A stretch of DNA of 64,000 nt from Pararhodonellum marinum (GTDB lineage Bacteria; Bacteroidota; Bacteroidia; Cytophagales; Cyclobacteriaceae): contig NZ_JACEFJ010000009.1 of assembly GCF_015354735.1 (NCBI RefSeq), forward strand, positions 124,001-188,000, written 5' to 3'. Below the pieces are notes generated by a model, which was given only the letters and a program-made list of their open reading frames with translations, did no database searches and was not told the origin of the DNA. Shown piece by piece: positions 51,551 through 59,702 of this stretch. Position numbers and translations under genes: made by a program. The first letter of the stretch is position 1. The number at the start of each line of letters is the position of its first letter.

Positions 51551-52267
51551 TCAGGAAACAAGGCCATGTTTAAACCGGATAGTAAGCCTTTCTTTAAAAA
51601 CCACCCACTTGTTTCTGGGAGTAGTTTTTTCCAATCGATTTTGAGACTTGAAAACGAAATATTGGTAATCTTTTTCTTCGAAAAAAACAGGATAGGTTTC
51701 CATTTTTTCGAGGTAAAAACCATTTGCCGTGATGGTCTTGGTCAGCTCGCCAGAATCTAAAGCCTGATCGATTACCTGAAGTTTCTCAGGCTCATTTTCG
51801 ATCATATAGGCCAAAAACCTTGGTGCAGGAATATGGATAAAAATGACGGAATCCTGATGGGCATGTCGCTTTACGGTTTCAAACAAGCGGAAATGTTGGT
51901 CCACGGGAATGTGTTCCAGTACATCCGGAAAAACAAAGAAATCATATTTGACACCTTCTTTGCTGAAATCCTGCATGTCGCTGACCTCAAACTGTAGGTT
52001 GCCTTGGGAATTCCACAGGGCTTTGGCTTTTTCTATGCTTCTTGGGCTGATGTCCAAAGCCAGCACTTGCCCGTTTTTGACTTTTTTGGCAATCAGTTGG
52101 CTTACTGTTCCAATACCACAGCCCACTTCCAAAACACGATGATGGGAATTAAGTCCAGCCTGAACCAGTTTATCCAAAATATGGAGATGGCGGGAGTTGA
52201 CCATGGTTTTCTCCTGTTTGTCTGAAAACTGGTCATAATAACTAACGATCTTTTCTTTCTCCTCCAT
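51551..52267 (-). CDS. Class I SAM-dependent methyltransferase
   Basis: 238 residues. Motif I is LEVGCGIGTVSQLI, motif II ALDISPRSIEKAK and a post-motif FFVFPDVLEHIPVDQ, a typical Methyltransf_11/25-like Rossmann fold. The gene begins 26 bases inside YfhO's coding sequence, so the pair is translationally coupled. Likely modifies a glycan or lipid intermediate of this operon. Substrate unknown. Confidence 0.9.
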   Translation of the reverse strand: MEEKEKIVSYYDQFSDKQEKTMVNSRHLHILDKLVQAGLNSHHRVLEVGCGIGTVSQLIAKKVKNGQVLALDISPRSIEKAKALWNSQGNLQFEVSDMQDFSKEGVKYDFFVFPDVLEHIPVDQHFRLFETVKRHAHQDSVIFIHIPAPRFLAYMIENEPEKLQVIDQALDSGELTKTITANGFYLEKMETYPVFFEEKDYQYFVFKSQNRLEKTTPRNKWVVFKERLTIRFKHGLVS

Positions 52268-54686
52268 GAGCTTGTTTTTTGATGCTGTACCAAGTGCCGA
52301 AAATCAAAAGGCCCAAAATCAGGTATTGTGAAAAGACCATGATGTTTTTGGTGTTGTAATAGCTACTGGGTTCAAACCTGAATTCAACCACCGAATTACC
52401 TTCTGGTAGATTTACACCTCTTAACAAATAATTGACCCTTATAATTTCAGTTTCATTTCCATTCACAAAAGCTTTCCAACCTTTGGGGTAGTATATTTCC
52501 GAGAAAACTGCCAAACCGGCTTTGCTGGCATTTACGGTATAATTTAACCGGTCCGGAAGATATTCTGATAAAACAATGTCTCCCTCTCCTGGATTGACAT
52601 CCCCAAATTCAAGGGTATTGACGGTGGCTTCCATTTGGCTATTGATTTCAGGCAATTTGCGGATTTCCTCTTCATTGGAGGCTACTTCTATGATTTTAAA
52701 AGGAAACCATGCAGGTCCATTGGCCATGGGGTTTTCCAAAACTGCATTTTCAGTTTTTCCTGCCAAAATATATTTTGTGTTCAGCATGTTCAGGGTTCTG
52801 AGACTTTGAAAATCGAAATTCCCTTCCTGGGCTTTTTGGATAAAATCGTTGATTTCCTGACTCATGACTTCATCTATCAATTCCTGATATCGGCCCATTT
52901 TGGCACCATGGTAACCGCCAATGCTGTTAAAGCGGTAACTGGTCCTTGCTTCATTGAATGGGTTTTCCAGATTAAAGACCCTGAAGTGGTTTCGGTCTCG
53001 TAGGACTTTTTCGTCTGCCGGGGTAGGTCTGAAATATTCCTGAGCCGGACTGAAGGAGAATTTGTCGGCATACAGGTACCGTTTATTAAAACTCCAAAGG
53101 TCAATCCCGATCAAAAGCAGCAGGCCCAAGCTGGCCAGTTGAGCACTTACTTTGTTTTTGAGGACAGCAAAAAGCAAGGAAGCACCGAGTAAGATGAAAA
53201 TAAAGCTTCGGATGGCGCTGCTTTTCAGCATGCTTTTTCGGTCATCTCTAAGGGCATCTACAAGCCAATCCGGCAAGTTGGAATCGGCGGCACCCCTGAA
53301 TCCAAATACCCCACCGAATAGAAACAACAGCAATGCCAGTCCACCTGCAACTCCAAAAGCAATCAAAAGGGATTTTTTTGCTTCAGAATTGGCGATACGG
53401 GTAAAGAAATTTTCCAAGCCCAAGGCACCCAAAACCGGAATGGCAAAAAGGGCCATGCACAGCGCCATGGAAACAGCCCTGAATTTGTTGTAACCCGGGA
53501 GGATATCAAAAAGCATGTAATTGAACCAGGCCATGTTTTTTCCCCAAGAAAGCATCAAAGATAAAATTGTGATGGCCAAGAAGGCCCACCGGTACGGCTT
53601 AGGTGCAAACAGCACACCCAGCACAAAGAGAAAAACCATCACAGCACCCCCATAGATGGGCCCTCCGGTAAAAGGCTGATTGCCCCAATACGTGGGTGCC
53701 CCATCCACAAAACCCCTGATTTGCGCAGCTTCGACACCGTTGGCCCTCAAGGCAGCCTCCGAAGCAGAGTTTTTAGGCAGGCTTTCTCTACTGCCTCCGC
53801 CATAAAAATCCGGCACCAAAAGGGTCATGGTTTCCAAAACACCATTGGACCAGGCAAAGGCATAGTCTTTATCAAGCCCTGAGCCTTTTTGGGATAGTTC
53901 AGGCAGATTTGAAGCCCCCCGGATGGAATAGGCCCCATACTCATAGACGGTGGCCAGCCTTCCCAGATTGGCGGCTATGGTCAACACCAAACCGATCAAC
54001 AGCACACCGAAAATCCTTCCAAATGTCACCAGACGCTTGTTTTGATAATACTGAATCAATTGGGTGAGGCCATATATGCCTACCATCAAAACCGTATAAT
54101 AGGTTATTTGGAGGTGATTGAACTTCAGTTGAAGCATCAAAGCCAAGGTAAATAGCGCCAAACCCAATATTTTTTTACCGCTAAAAGCCAGATGAATTCC
54201 GGCAAAAATCAGCGGGATGAGGCATATTGCCCAGATTTTTGCATTGTGACCCGCTTCCAGGCTGAGGATATGAAAAGTATTGAAGGCAAAAGCAACTGCT
54301 GCCAAGACCGCTATTTCCGGTCTCACCTTAAAGGAAAGCAAAAGGATATACATCCCGACCATGCCGAAAAAGAGGCTGTTGATCGGGTGTGGAAGTCCCA
54401 AAGTCAGGATTTTGATCAGGACATTGGTGATGTCCCCGGGGAATTCCATGCTGATCAGGTAAGTAGGCATTCCGCCAAACATCCGATTGGTCCAAAGTGC
54501 CTGTTCTCCGGTTTCAGCCCGGTAATCCAACACCTCTTTGGCTGATCCTTCCCACTGTAGGATGTCATTTTGGAAGAGCACTTTTCCATCAAAAACCATC
54601 GGGGAAAAGTAAAATACAACCAAAAGATAAAAAATGGCGATCCCGATCAAATGGGGAATGATGTCTTTGCGGAATAGTGCTGGCAT
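52242..54686 (-). CDS. YfhO-family integral membrane protein
   Basis: 814 residues with about 12 membrane spans and a C-terminal periplasmic domain (~570-770) containing AGLAVFSEIYYPKGWKAFVNG. The N-terminus IAIFYLLVVFYFSPMVFDGK and FAFNTFHILSLEAGHNAKIW match the YfhO family, GT-C type membrane proteins; in Firmicutes a member glycosylates lipoteichoic acid. Here it probably transfers sugar from a polyprenyl carrier to a surface molecule. First gene of its operon, 184 bases from ffh, which is divergent. Confidence 0.9.
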   Translation of the reverse strand: MPALFRKDIIPHLIGIAIFYLLVVFYFSPMVFDGKVLFQNDILQWEGSAKEVLDYRAETGEQALWTNRMFGGMPTYLISMEFPGDITNVLIKILTLGLPHPINSLFFGMVGMYILLLSFKVRPEIAVLAAVAFAFNTFHILSLEAGHNAKIWAICLIPLIFAGIHLAFSGKKILGLALFTLALMLQLKFNHLQITYYTVLMVGIYGLTQLIQYYQNKRLVTFGRIFGVLLIGLVLTIAANLGRLATVYEYGAYSIRGASNLPELSQKGSGLDKDYAFAWSNGVLETMTLLVPDFYGGGSRESLPKNSASEAALRANGVEAAQIRGFVDGAPTYWGNQPFTGGPIYGGAVMVFLFVLGVLFAPKPYRWAFLAITILSLMLSWGKNMAWFNYMLFDILPGYNKFRAVSMALCMALFAIPVLGALGLENFFTRIANSEAKKSLLIAFGVAGGLALLLFLFGGVFGFRGAADSNLPDWLVDALRDDRKSMLKSSAIRSFIFILLGASLLFAVLKNKVSAQLASLGLLLLIGIDLWSFNKRYLYADKFSFSPAQEYFRPTPADEKVLRDRNHFRVFNLENPFNEARTSYRFNSIGGYHGAKMGRYQELIDEVMSQEINDFIQKAQEGNFDFQSLRTLNMLNTKYILAGKTENAVLENPMANGPAWFPFKIIEVASNEEEIRKLPEINSQMEATVNTLEFGDVNPGEGDIVLSEYLPDRLNYTVNASKAGLAVFSEIYYPKGWKAFVNGNETEIIRVNYLLRGVNLPEGNSVVEFRFEPSSYYNTKNIMVFSQYLILGLLIFGTWYSIKKQAHGGERKDR

Positions 54687-54840
54687 GGAGGCTATGTGTT
54701 TTTAATTGCTTGTTGCGGGTGCAAATTAAAAAAAATCTTATCGTTGATGGCATGCTCAGGATTTTTAACCACCAAAAAGATTAATTTTTCCTGCTTTATG
54801 AATAACCTTATTGTCTTTCTCCTTTACCGAATAAAATTTC

Positions 54841-54848
54841 TATTTTTG
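54841..54848 (+). promoter_or_regulatory. -7 element TATTTTTG for ffh
   Basis: TATTTTTG matches TAnnTTTG 22 bases before the ffh ATG. A TTG at 54811-54813 is too far upstream for standard spacing, so the -33 part is weak. Confidence 0.5.
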
Positions 54849-54870
54849 CATAAAATAGAATCTGCGTAAC

Positions 54871-56208
54871 ATGTTTGATAATCTCAGTATAAAATTAGAC
54901 AGGGCATTTAAAACCCTGAAAGGTACCGGAACCATCACTGAAATCAATGTGGCCACCACGGTCAAAGAAATCCGAAGGGCGCTGATCGATGCTGATGTGA
55001 ATTATAAAGTGGCCAAAGAAGTCACAGATAAGATCAAAGAAGAAGCTTTGGGTAGAGATGTTCTGATCTCTGTTTCCCCGGGTCAGTTGTTGGTAAAAAT
55101 CACCCAGGAGGAACTGACCAAACTGATGGGCGGTTCCAAAGTTGACATCAGCCTGAAAGGAGATCCTTCTGTGGTGTTGATATCAGGACTTCAGGGTTCT
55201 GGAAAAACCACTTTTTCAGGAAAATTCGCCAGTTTTCTTAAAAAACAAGGCAGGCAGGTACTGTTGGTAGCCTGTGACATTTACCGCCCGGCGGCGATCG
55301 ATCAGCTCAAGGTTTTGGGCGAACAGGTAGGTGTAGAGGTTTATGCTGAACCAGAGAATAAAAATGCCATCGAAATAGCCAACAATGCCATAGCCTATGC
55401 CAAAAAGACCGGCAAGAAAACCGTCATCGTGGATACGGCTGGTCGTTTGGCGGTAGACGAGGTGATGATGAAGGAAATTGAAGCCTTGAAAGCTGCCCTC
55501 AATCCATCAGAAACCTTATTTGTAGTCGATTCCATGACGGGTCAAGATGCGGTAAATACCGCAAGGACCTTTGATGAGCGGCTGAATTTTGACGGCGTGG
55601 TGCTCACCAAACTCGATGGTGATACCCGGGGCGGTGCAGCGATTTCCATCAGACACGTGGTCAACAAGCCCATCAAATTCATCTCTACAGGTGAGAAAAT
55701 GGAAAACATCGATGTTTTCCACCCTGACCGGATGGCCCAAAGAATCTTGGGCATGGGAGATGTCATTTCCCTGGTAGAACGGGCTCAGCAGACCTTCGAT
55801 GAGGATGAGGCCAAGCGGATCAATGCCAAAATCAGAAAAAATCAGTTTAATTTTGATGATTTTATTTCCCAATTGGAGCAGATCAAAAAGATGGGAAACC
55901 TCAAAGACCTGATGGGGATGATTCCCGGAATGGGAAAAGCCATCAAAGATTTGGATATTGACGATGAGTCCTTCAAGCCCATCGAAGCCATCATACGCAG
56001 CATGACCCCCAAAGAGCGGGAGAATCCGGACATCATCGACGGTAGCCGAAGAAAAAGACTGGCCAGCGGATCAGGAAGAACCATCACTGAGGTCAATAAC
56101 CTGATGAAACAGTTCAATGACATGCGTAAACTGATGAAGCAGATGAACAAAATGGGCGGTGCCCAGAAAGCCTTGGGATCGATGATGCCAGGGATGGGGA
56201 GAAGATAG
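54871..56208 (+). CDS. ffh: Signal recognition particle protein Ffh
   Basis: 445 residues: N domain (1-~90), GTPase G domain with GLQGSGKTTFSGKFA (P-loop), VIVDTAGRL (G3) and VLTKLDGDTRGG (TKxD), and the methionine-rich M domain (from ~330; LKDLMGMIPGMG, SGSGRTITEVNNLMKQF) that binds 4.5S RNA and signal peptides. It targets nascent membrane proteins to FtsY/SecYEG. The 4.5S RNA gene is not in this window. Bidirectional terminator directly downstream. Confidence 0.97.
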   Translation: MFDNLSIKLDRAFKTLKGTGTITEINVATTVKEIRRALIDADVNYKVAKEVTDKIKEEALGRDVLISVSPGQLLVKITQEELTKLMGGSKVDISLKGDPSVVLISGLQGSGKTTFSGKFASFLKKQGRQVLLVACDIYRPAAIDQLKVLGEQVGVEVYAEPENKNAIEIANNAIAYAKKTGKKTVIVDTAGRLAVDEVMMKEIEALKAALNPSETLFVVDSMTGQDAVNTARTFDERLNFDGVVLTKLDGDTRGGAAISIRHVVNKPIKFISTGEKMENIDVFHPDRMAQRILGMGDVISLVERAQQTFDEDEAKRINAKIRKNQFNFDDFISQLEQIKKMGNLKDLMGMIPGMGKAIKDLDIDDESFKPIEAIIRSMTPKERENPDIIDGSRRKRLASGSGRTITEVNNLMKQFNDMRKLMKQMNKMGGAQKALGSMMPGMGRR

Positions 56209-56230
56209 ATTTTACATGTAGATAAAATAG

Positions 56231-56256
56231 AAAGGAGCTTTTTGGCTCCTTTTTTA
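56231..56256. terminator. Rho-independent terminator after ffh
   Basis: AAAGGAGC (56231-56238) pairs with GCTCCTTT (56245-56252), followed by a T-run. It lies 22 bases past the ffh stop and just upstream of the convergent porin-like gene's stop. Confidence 0.85.
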
Positions 56257-56889
56257 GTTTCCGGTACCAAATAGGTAGGCTAGCCTTAAAGCCAAGTGAT
56301 TGACGTTACCCTGATCCTGATTGTCGCTGGGTTGGTTGGTCAGACCTTGGTTGAAATTGAGATTGATGTTAAAATTGCCGAAGGAATAACCCACCATAGC
56401 ATTGATGGCTAGCGTAAAAGGTGCTTCTTCACCTACTCCAGAGCCAAAAGCATAGTCAGAGGTGGTGGAGGAACCGTTGAATTCCACCTTTCTTTTTCCG
56501 GATAATCCAAAATTAAAGGAAGGTCCAATTCCTACGAAAAAGCCTTTTTCATTCCCTCCGTGAAAAACGAGTTGAACCGGGATTTCCAGGTAGTTGATGT
56601 TGACACTTGTTTTTTCCAAGTCCCCTGTACTGAGGTTTTCCAATTCATCCCGCCAGCTTTTCTTGACAAAGTTCAAAGCTGGTTGTAGGTTGATTTTTTC
56701 ATTCAAAGGATAGTTGTACAGCAATCCAGCCGTAAAACCCAACGCTCCGCCAAGCTTATCCAGTCCGTCAGCGGTGGGGAAAGCTTCTCCCAATATACCC
56801 ACAGGACCAGCCTGTATGCCAAATTGGGCATTTGCTTGCCCGATAGAAAACATGGCCATAGCCAACCAAAGTAAAGCTGATTTTTTCAT
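56254..56889 (-). CDS. Outer membrane beta-barrel protein (porin-like)
   Basis: 211 residues. Signal peptide ending QANAQ, then FGIQAGPVGILGEAF and alternating hydrophobic strands with Gly/aromatic pairs, ending SFGNFNINLNFNQGLTNQ and LALRLAYLFGTGN with a C-terminal pattern of a membrane strand. This fits the OMP_b-brl_2 eight-stranded barrels common in Bacteroidota. Probably structural; no ligand predicted. Confidence 0.88.
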   Translation of the reverse strand: MKKSALLWLAMAMFSIGQANAQFGIQAGPVGILGEAFPTADGLDKLGGALGFTAGLLYNYPLNEKINLQPALNFVKKSWRDELENLSTGDLEKTSVNINYLEIPVQLVFHGGNEKGFFVGIGPSFNFGLSGKRKVEFNGSSTTSDYAFGSGVGEEAPFTLAINAMVGYSFGNFNINLNFNQGLTNQPSDNQDQGNVNHLALRLAYLFGTGN

Positions 56890-57101
56890 GTTTAAGATTG
56901 ATTAAAAATATCCAAAAAAATAAGACATAGGCAAATCAAAAAATTGTATAAATGCGAACTTTTCTGTGGATTAACTGCCTATTAATAATGTAATTGTAAG
57001 ATTAAAAAATTGAGATTTAGGATAGAAGGGTTAGTTGATCTTACAACCAATTGAATAAAAAAATCATTTAAAAATTTGATCCTATTTTACCAAAACCAAA
57101 T

Positions 57102-57578
57102 TCAATACACCGTCTTGTCATTTTTATCAACCCATAGCTTAAAGACCTCCTGGCTTTCACTCCTCAAAAGTTGTTCCATGGGGATTTTTCTTTTAGCATG
57201 GGGCAAATCCAGTTCTTTGTAGATAAAATCATCATCGAAGCCCGCCTCAGCTGCGTCATCCTTGTTGCAGGCAAAAAAAACTTTGGTTGGCCTGGCCCAA
57301 TATATGGCACCCAAACACATGGGGCAGGGTTCACATGAGGTGTAAAGTTCACAACCATCCAGCTGAAAATCACCCAGGTTTTTGCAGGCGTTTCGGATGG
57401 CCACCACCTCGGCATGTGCAGTGGGGTCCGTCTGATCCAAAACACTGTTGCTGCCTTCTCCGACGATGACCCCATCCTTTACAATGACGCAACCAAAGGG
57501 CCCGCCTTTTCCGGCCACCATACCCTCCCGGGCCAGGGCAATGGCTTTTTTCATAAAGTTTTGCTGCGCTTCAGTCAT
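57102..57578 (-). CDS. Nucleoside/guanine deaminase (cytidine-deaminase superfamily)
   Basis: 158 residues. Zinc site HAE (His55, Glu57 proton shuttle) and PCPMC (Cys85, Cys88). The closing FDDDFIYKELDLPHAKRKIP resembles Bacillus-type guanine deaminase (GuaD), which converts guanine to xanthine, more than the tRNA adenosine deaminase TadA. It follows the LytTR gene by 42 bases on the same strand and may be its read-through product; functional linkage is doubtful. Confidence 0.9.
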   Translation of the reverse strand: MTEAQQNFMKKAIALAREGMVAGKGGPFGCVIVKDGVIVGEGSNSVLDQTDPTAHAEVVAIRNACKNLGDFQLDGCELYTSCEPCPMCLGAIYWARPTKVFFACNKDDAAEAGFDDDFIYKELDLPHAKRKIPMEQLLRSESQEVFKLWVDKNDKTVY

Positions 57579-57620
57579 CAGGCAATTTAAGGGAAAAGCT
57601 TGGGACTAAGAAGCAAAACC

Positions 57621-58355
57621 TTATCCCATCCACTTATTGATGAATTCCAGAAAGGTTTCTTTGTAATTGTCACTTACGGTGATCTGTGTATTGCCAATGT
57701 TCACCATGTTTCTGGAAACAGAATCAATATGGTCCAGATTGATGATAAAAGAGCGATGGATGCGCATAAACTGCTGATCGGGCAAAAGATCCTCCATGTT
57801 TTTCATGCTGGAAAGGGATAGCAAAGGGTTTGGTTTTCCCAAGAGATGTACCTTCACATAGTCTTTATACCCTTCGACATAAAGGATATCCTGAAGCATG
57901 ACCTTAACCAGTTGGTATTCGACTTTTAAAAAAATATAGGATTGTTTTTCACTTTCTTTGGCACTTGGTTCGGAATTTTGCTGCTGGTAAAGTTGATAAG
58001 CTTTATTGGCTGCACGCAGAAATTCATCATATCCAAATGGTTTTAGGAGATAGTCCAAGGCATCTACTTTATAGCTCTCTATCGCAAACTGATTGTAGGC
58101 CGTAGTAAAAATAATCTTTGGCTTTTTGGCATTGGCCTTTCCCTCTAGGACTCTTGCCAGATCCATTCCGGAGAGGTCAGGCATCTGAATGTCTAGAAAA
58201 ACCAGGTCCACTTCATGTTGGTGGAGGTAACCCAACGCTTCTATGGCACTTTCAAAGCGTCCTTCCAAACTGAGAAAAGCCGTCTGATCGATGAACTTGC
58301 AGACCAAGTCCAATGCCAAAGGCTCGTCGTCTACCGCTATACATCGAATTTTCAT
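57621..58355 (-). CDS. LytTR-type response regulator
   Basis: 244 residues. Receiver domain: Asp9 and Asp10 (DDEP), phospho-acceptor Asp55 (FLDIQMPDLSG), Thr (TTAYNQ) and Lys (LLKPFGY). The C-terminal LytTR DNA-binding domain includes ILYVEGYKDYVKVHL and FMRIHRSFIINLDHID. It is co-transcribed with the LytS-type kinase upstream (4-base ATGA overlap). The divergent outer-membrane receptor at 59.7 kb is a plausible target, but that is only positional inference. Confidence 0.95.
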   Translation of the reverse strand: MKIRCIAVDDEPLALDLVCKFIDQTAFLSLEGRFESAIEALGYLHQHEVDLVFLDIQMPDLSGMDLARVLEGKANAKKPKIIFTTAYNQFAIESYKVDALDYLLKPFGYDEFLRAANKAYQLYQQQNSEPSAKESEKQSYIFLKVEYQLVKVMLQDILYVEGYKDYVKVHLLGKPNPLLSLSSMKNMEDLLPDQQFMRIHRSFIINLDHIDSVSRNMVNIGNTQITVSDNYKETFLEFINKWMG

Positions 58356-59425
58356 GATAGGTTCAAAGTCAGCTCTACCCTATACTCGTTTGCTTCATTG
58401 TTATCATCAACATTAATCTGATGTTTGCCAGGGTATAAAATGGAAAGCCGTCTCTTGGTATTGGTCAAGCCAATGCCGCTGGACTGGGATTCAGGCGTGT
58501 TTTTGTTATTGGGAAATAAGTAATTCACCGTCTGAAGTTTTAGTTGTTGCTGGTTTACGGATATGCCAATGTAAACCTTGCTGGCCGTCTGGGAACTGAT
58601 GCCATGCTTGAAGCAGTTTTCGATAAAAGGCAACAGAAGCATGGGTGCCACTACCTGGTCTGGAATATGCTCTTGAAGATCCAATTTCACATCCACCTTA
58701 TCTGACAACCTCAATTTCATCAATTCTATGTAATCCTTCACAAAATCCAACTCTTTTTTCAAAAGTGTCTTTTCATTCTCAGTCTCATACAAGACATACC
58801 GCATCATGCGGGAGAGTTTCAAAAGGGCTTTTTGGGCCTTATCCACATCGATGTTGGTGAGAGAATAAATGTTATTGAGTGTATTGAAAAAGAAATGGGG
58901 ATTGATCTGCGCCTTGAGGTAGGAGAGCTCTGAACTGATCCTGGCCTGGTCTAGTTCTTCCCTGGTTTTTTCATCCTGTCGCCATTTCTGCACCGTGGCC
59001 ACACTGGTACTGACCCCATAGGAAAGAAAGAAAACCATCAGGGTGAAAATATCAGCTGCAATATTTCTTGGTTTGGGAACATACTCAATTTCCGGTCGAA
59101 AAGCATAATGCATCAATTTTTGCATATTAACCATAATTTCAAACCGTTGAACCCCCCACAATAAACCTATTGAAGTCAAGATGACGATGAATAGGAATGT
59201 CCAAATTTTGCCTGTGAACAAATACTTTGGGACCAAAAAATTGATGTTAAAATAAAAGATGGCAATCAACAGGCTAAATATAATGCCCTGTCGAACCCAG
59301 AACTCCGAAGGTAATTCCACTTTCCAGGACAGAGGGGAAATGATAAACAAAACCATTCCCATCAGAACCCATACCAAAACATGTATGATGGTGTTGAAAT
59401 TTGTCTTGGAAGTGAGCTTTTGCAT
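58352..59425 (-). CDS. LytS-type (HisKA_5/His_kinase) sensor kinase
   Basis: 357 residues. Four N-terminal membrane spans without an obvious periplasmic sensor domain, then the LytS kinase core: AQINPHFFFNTLNNIYSL with the phospho-acceptor His, LLLPFIENCFKHGI (N box) and SSGIGLTNTKRRLSI (G box). It pairs with the LytTR regulator. Such kinases sense membrane-associated cues; the ligand is not known. Confidence 0.94.
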   Translation of the reverse strand: MQKLTSKTNFNTIIHVLVWVLMGMVLFIISPLSWKVELPSEFWVRQGIIFSLLIAIFYFNINFLVPKYLFTGKIWTFLFIVILTSIGLLWGVQRFEIMVNMQKLMHYAFRPEIEYVPKPRNIAADIFTLMVFFLSYGVSTSVATVQKWRQDEKTREELDQARISSELSYLKAQINPHFFFNTLNNIYSLTNIDVDKAQKALLKLSRMMRYVLYETENEKTLLKKELDFVKDYIELMKLRLSDKVDVKLDLQEHIPDQVVAPMLLLPFIENCFKHGISSQTASKVYIGISVNQQQLKLQTVNYLFPNNKNTPESQSSGIGLTNTKRRLSILYPGKHQINVDDNNEANEYRVELTLNLS

Positions 59426-59702
59426 GAGGTAAATGGTTGATTAACAATGTAAACTAAACCAAATTATGTCAGATCATAAAATTTAATCTACCAAATCCCC
59501 AATCATCACGACGAATGGTGAAACATTCCTGTTTAATCAAACATTATGCCCCTAAAATTGCTTTATCCTTCAAAAATAGGGTTTCGTCGAGACAAATGGC
59601 CCTCTAATCTATTCCGTTTTTATTCCATTTTAATTCACACTTCCTTTGTTTCCGTAATCTGTCCCAAGTCCAGGTTACCAATCACAATTTAACTTCAATT
59701 TG

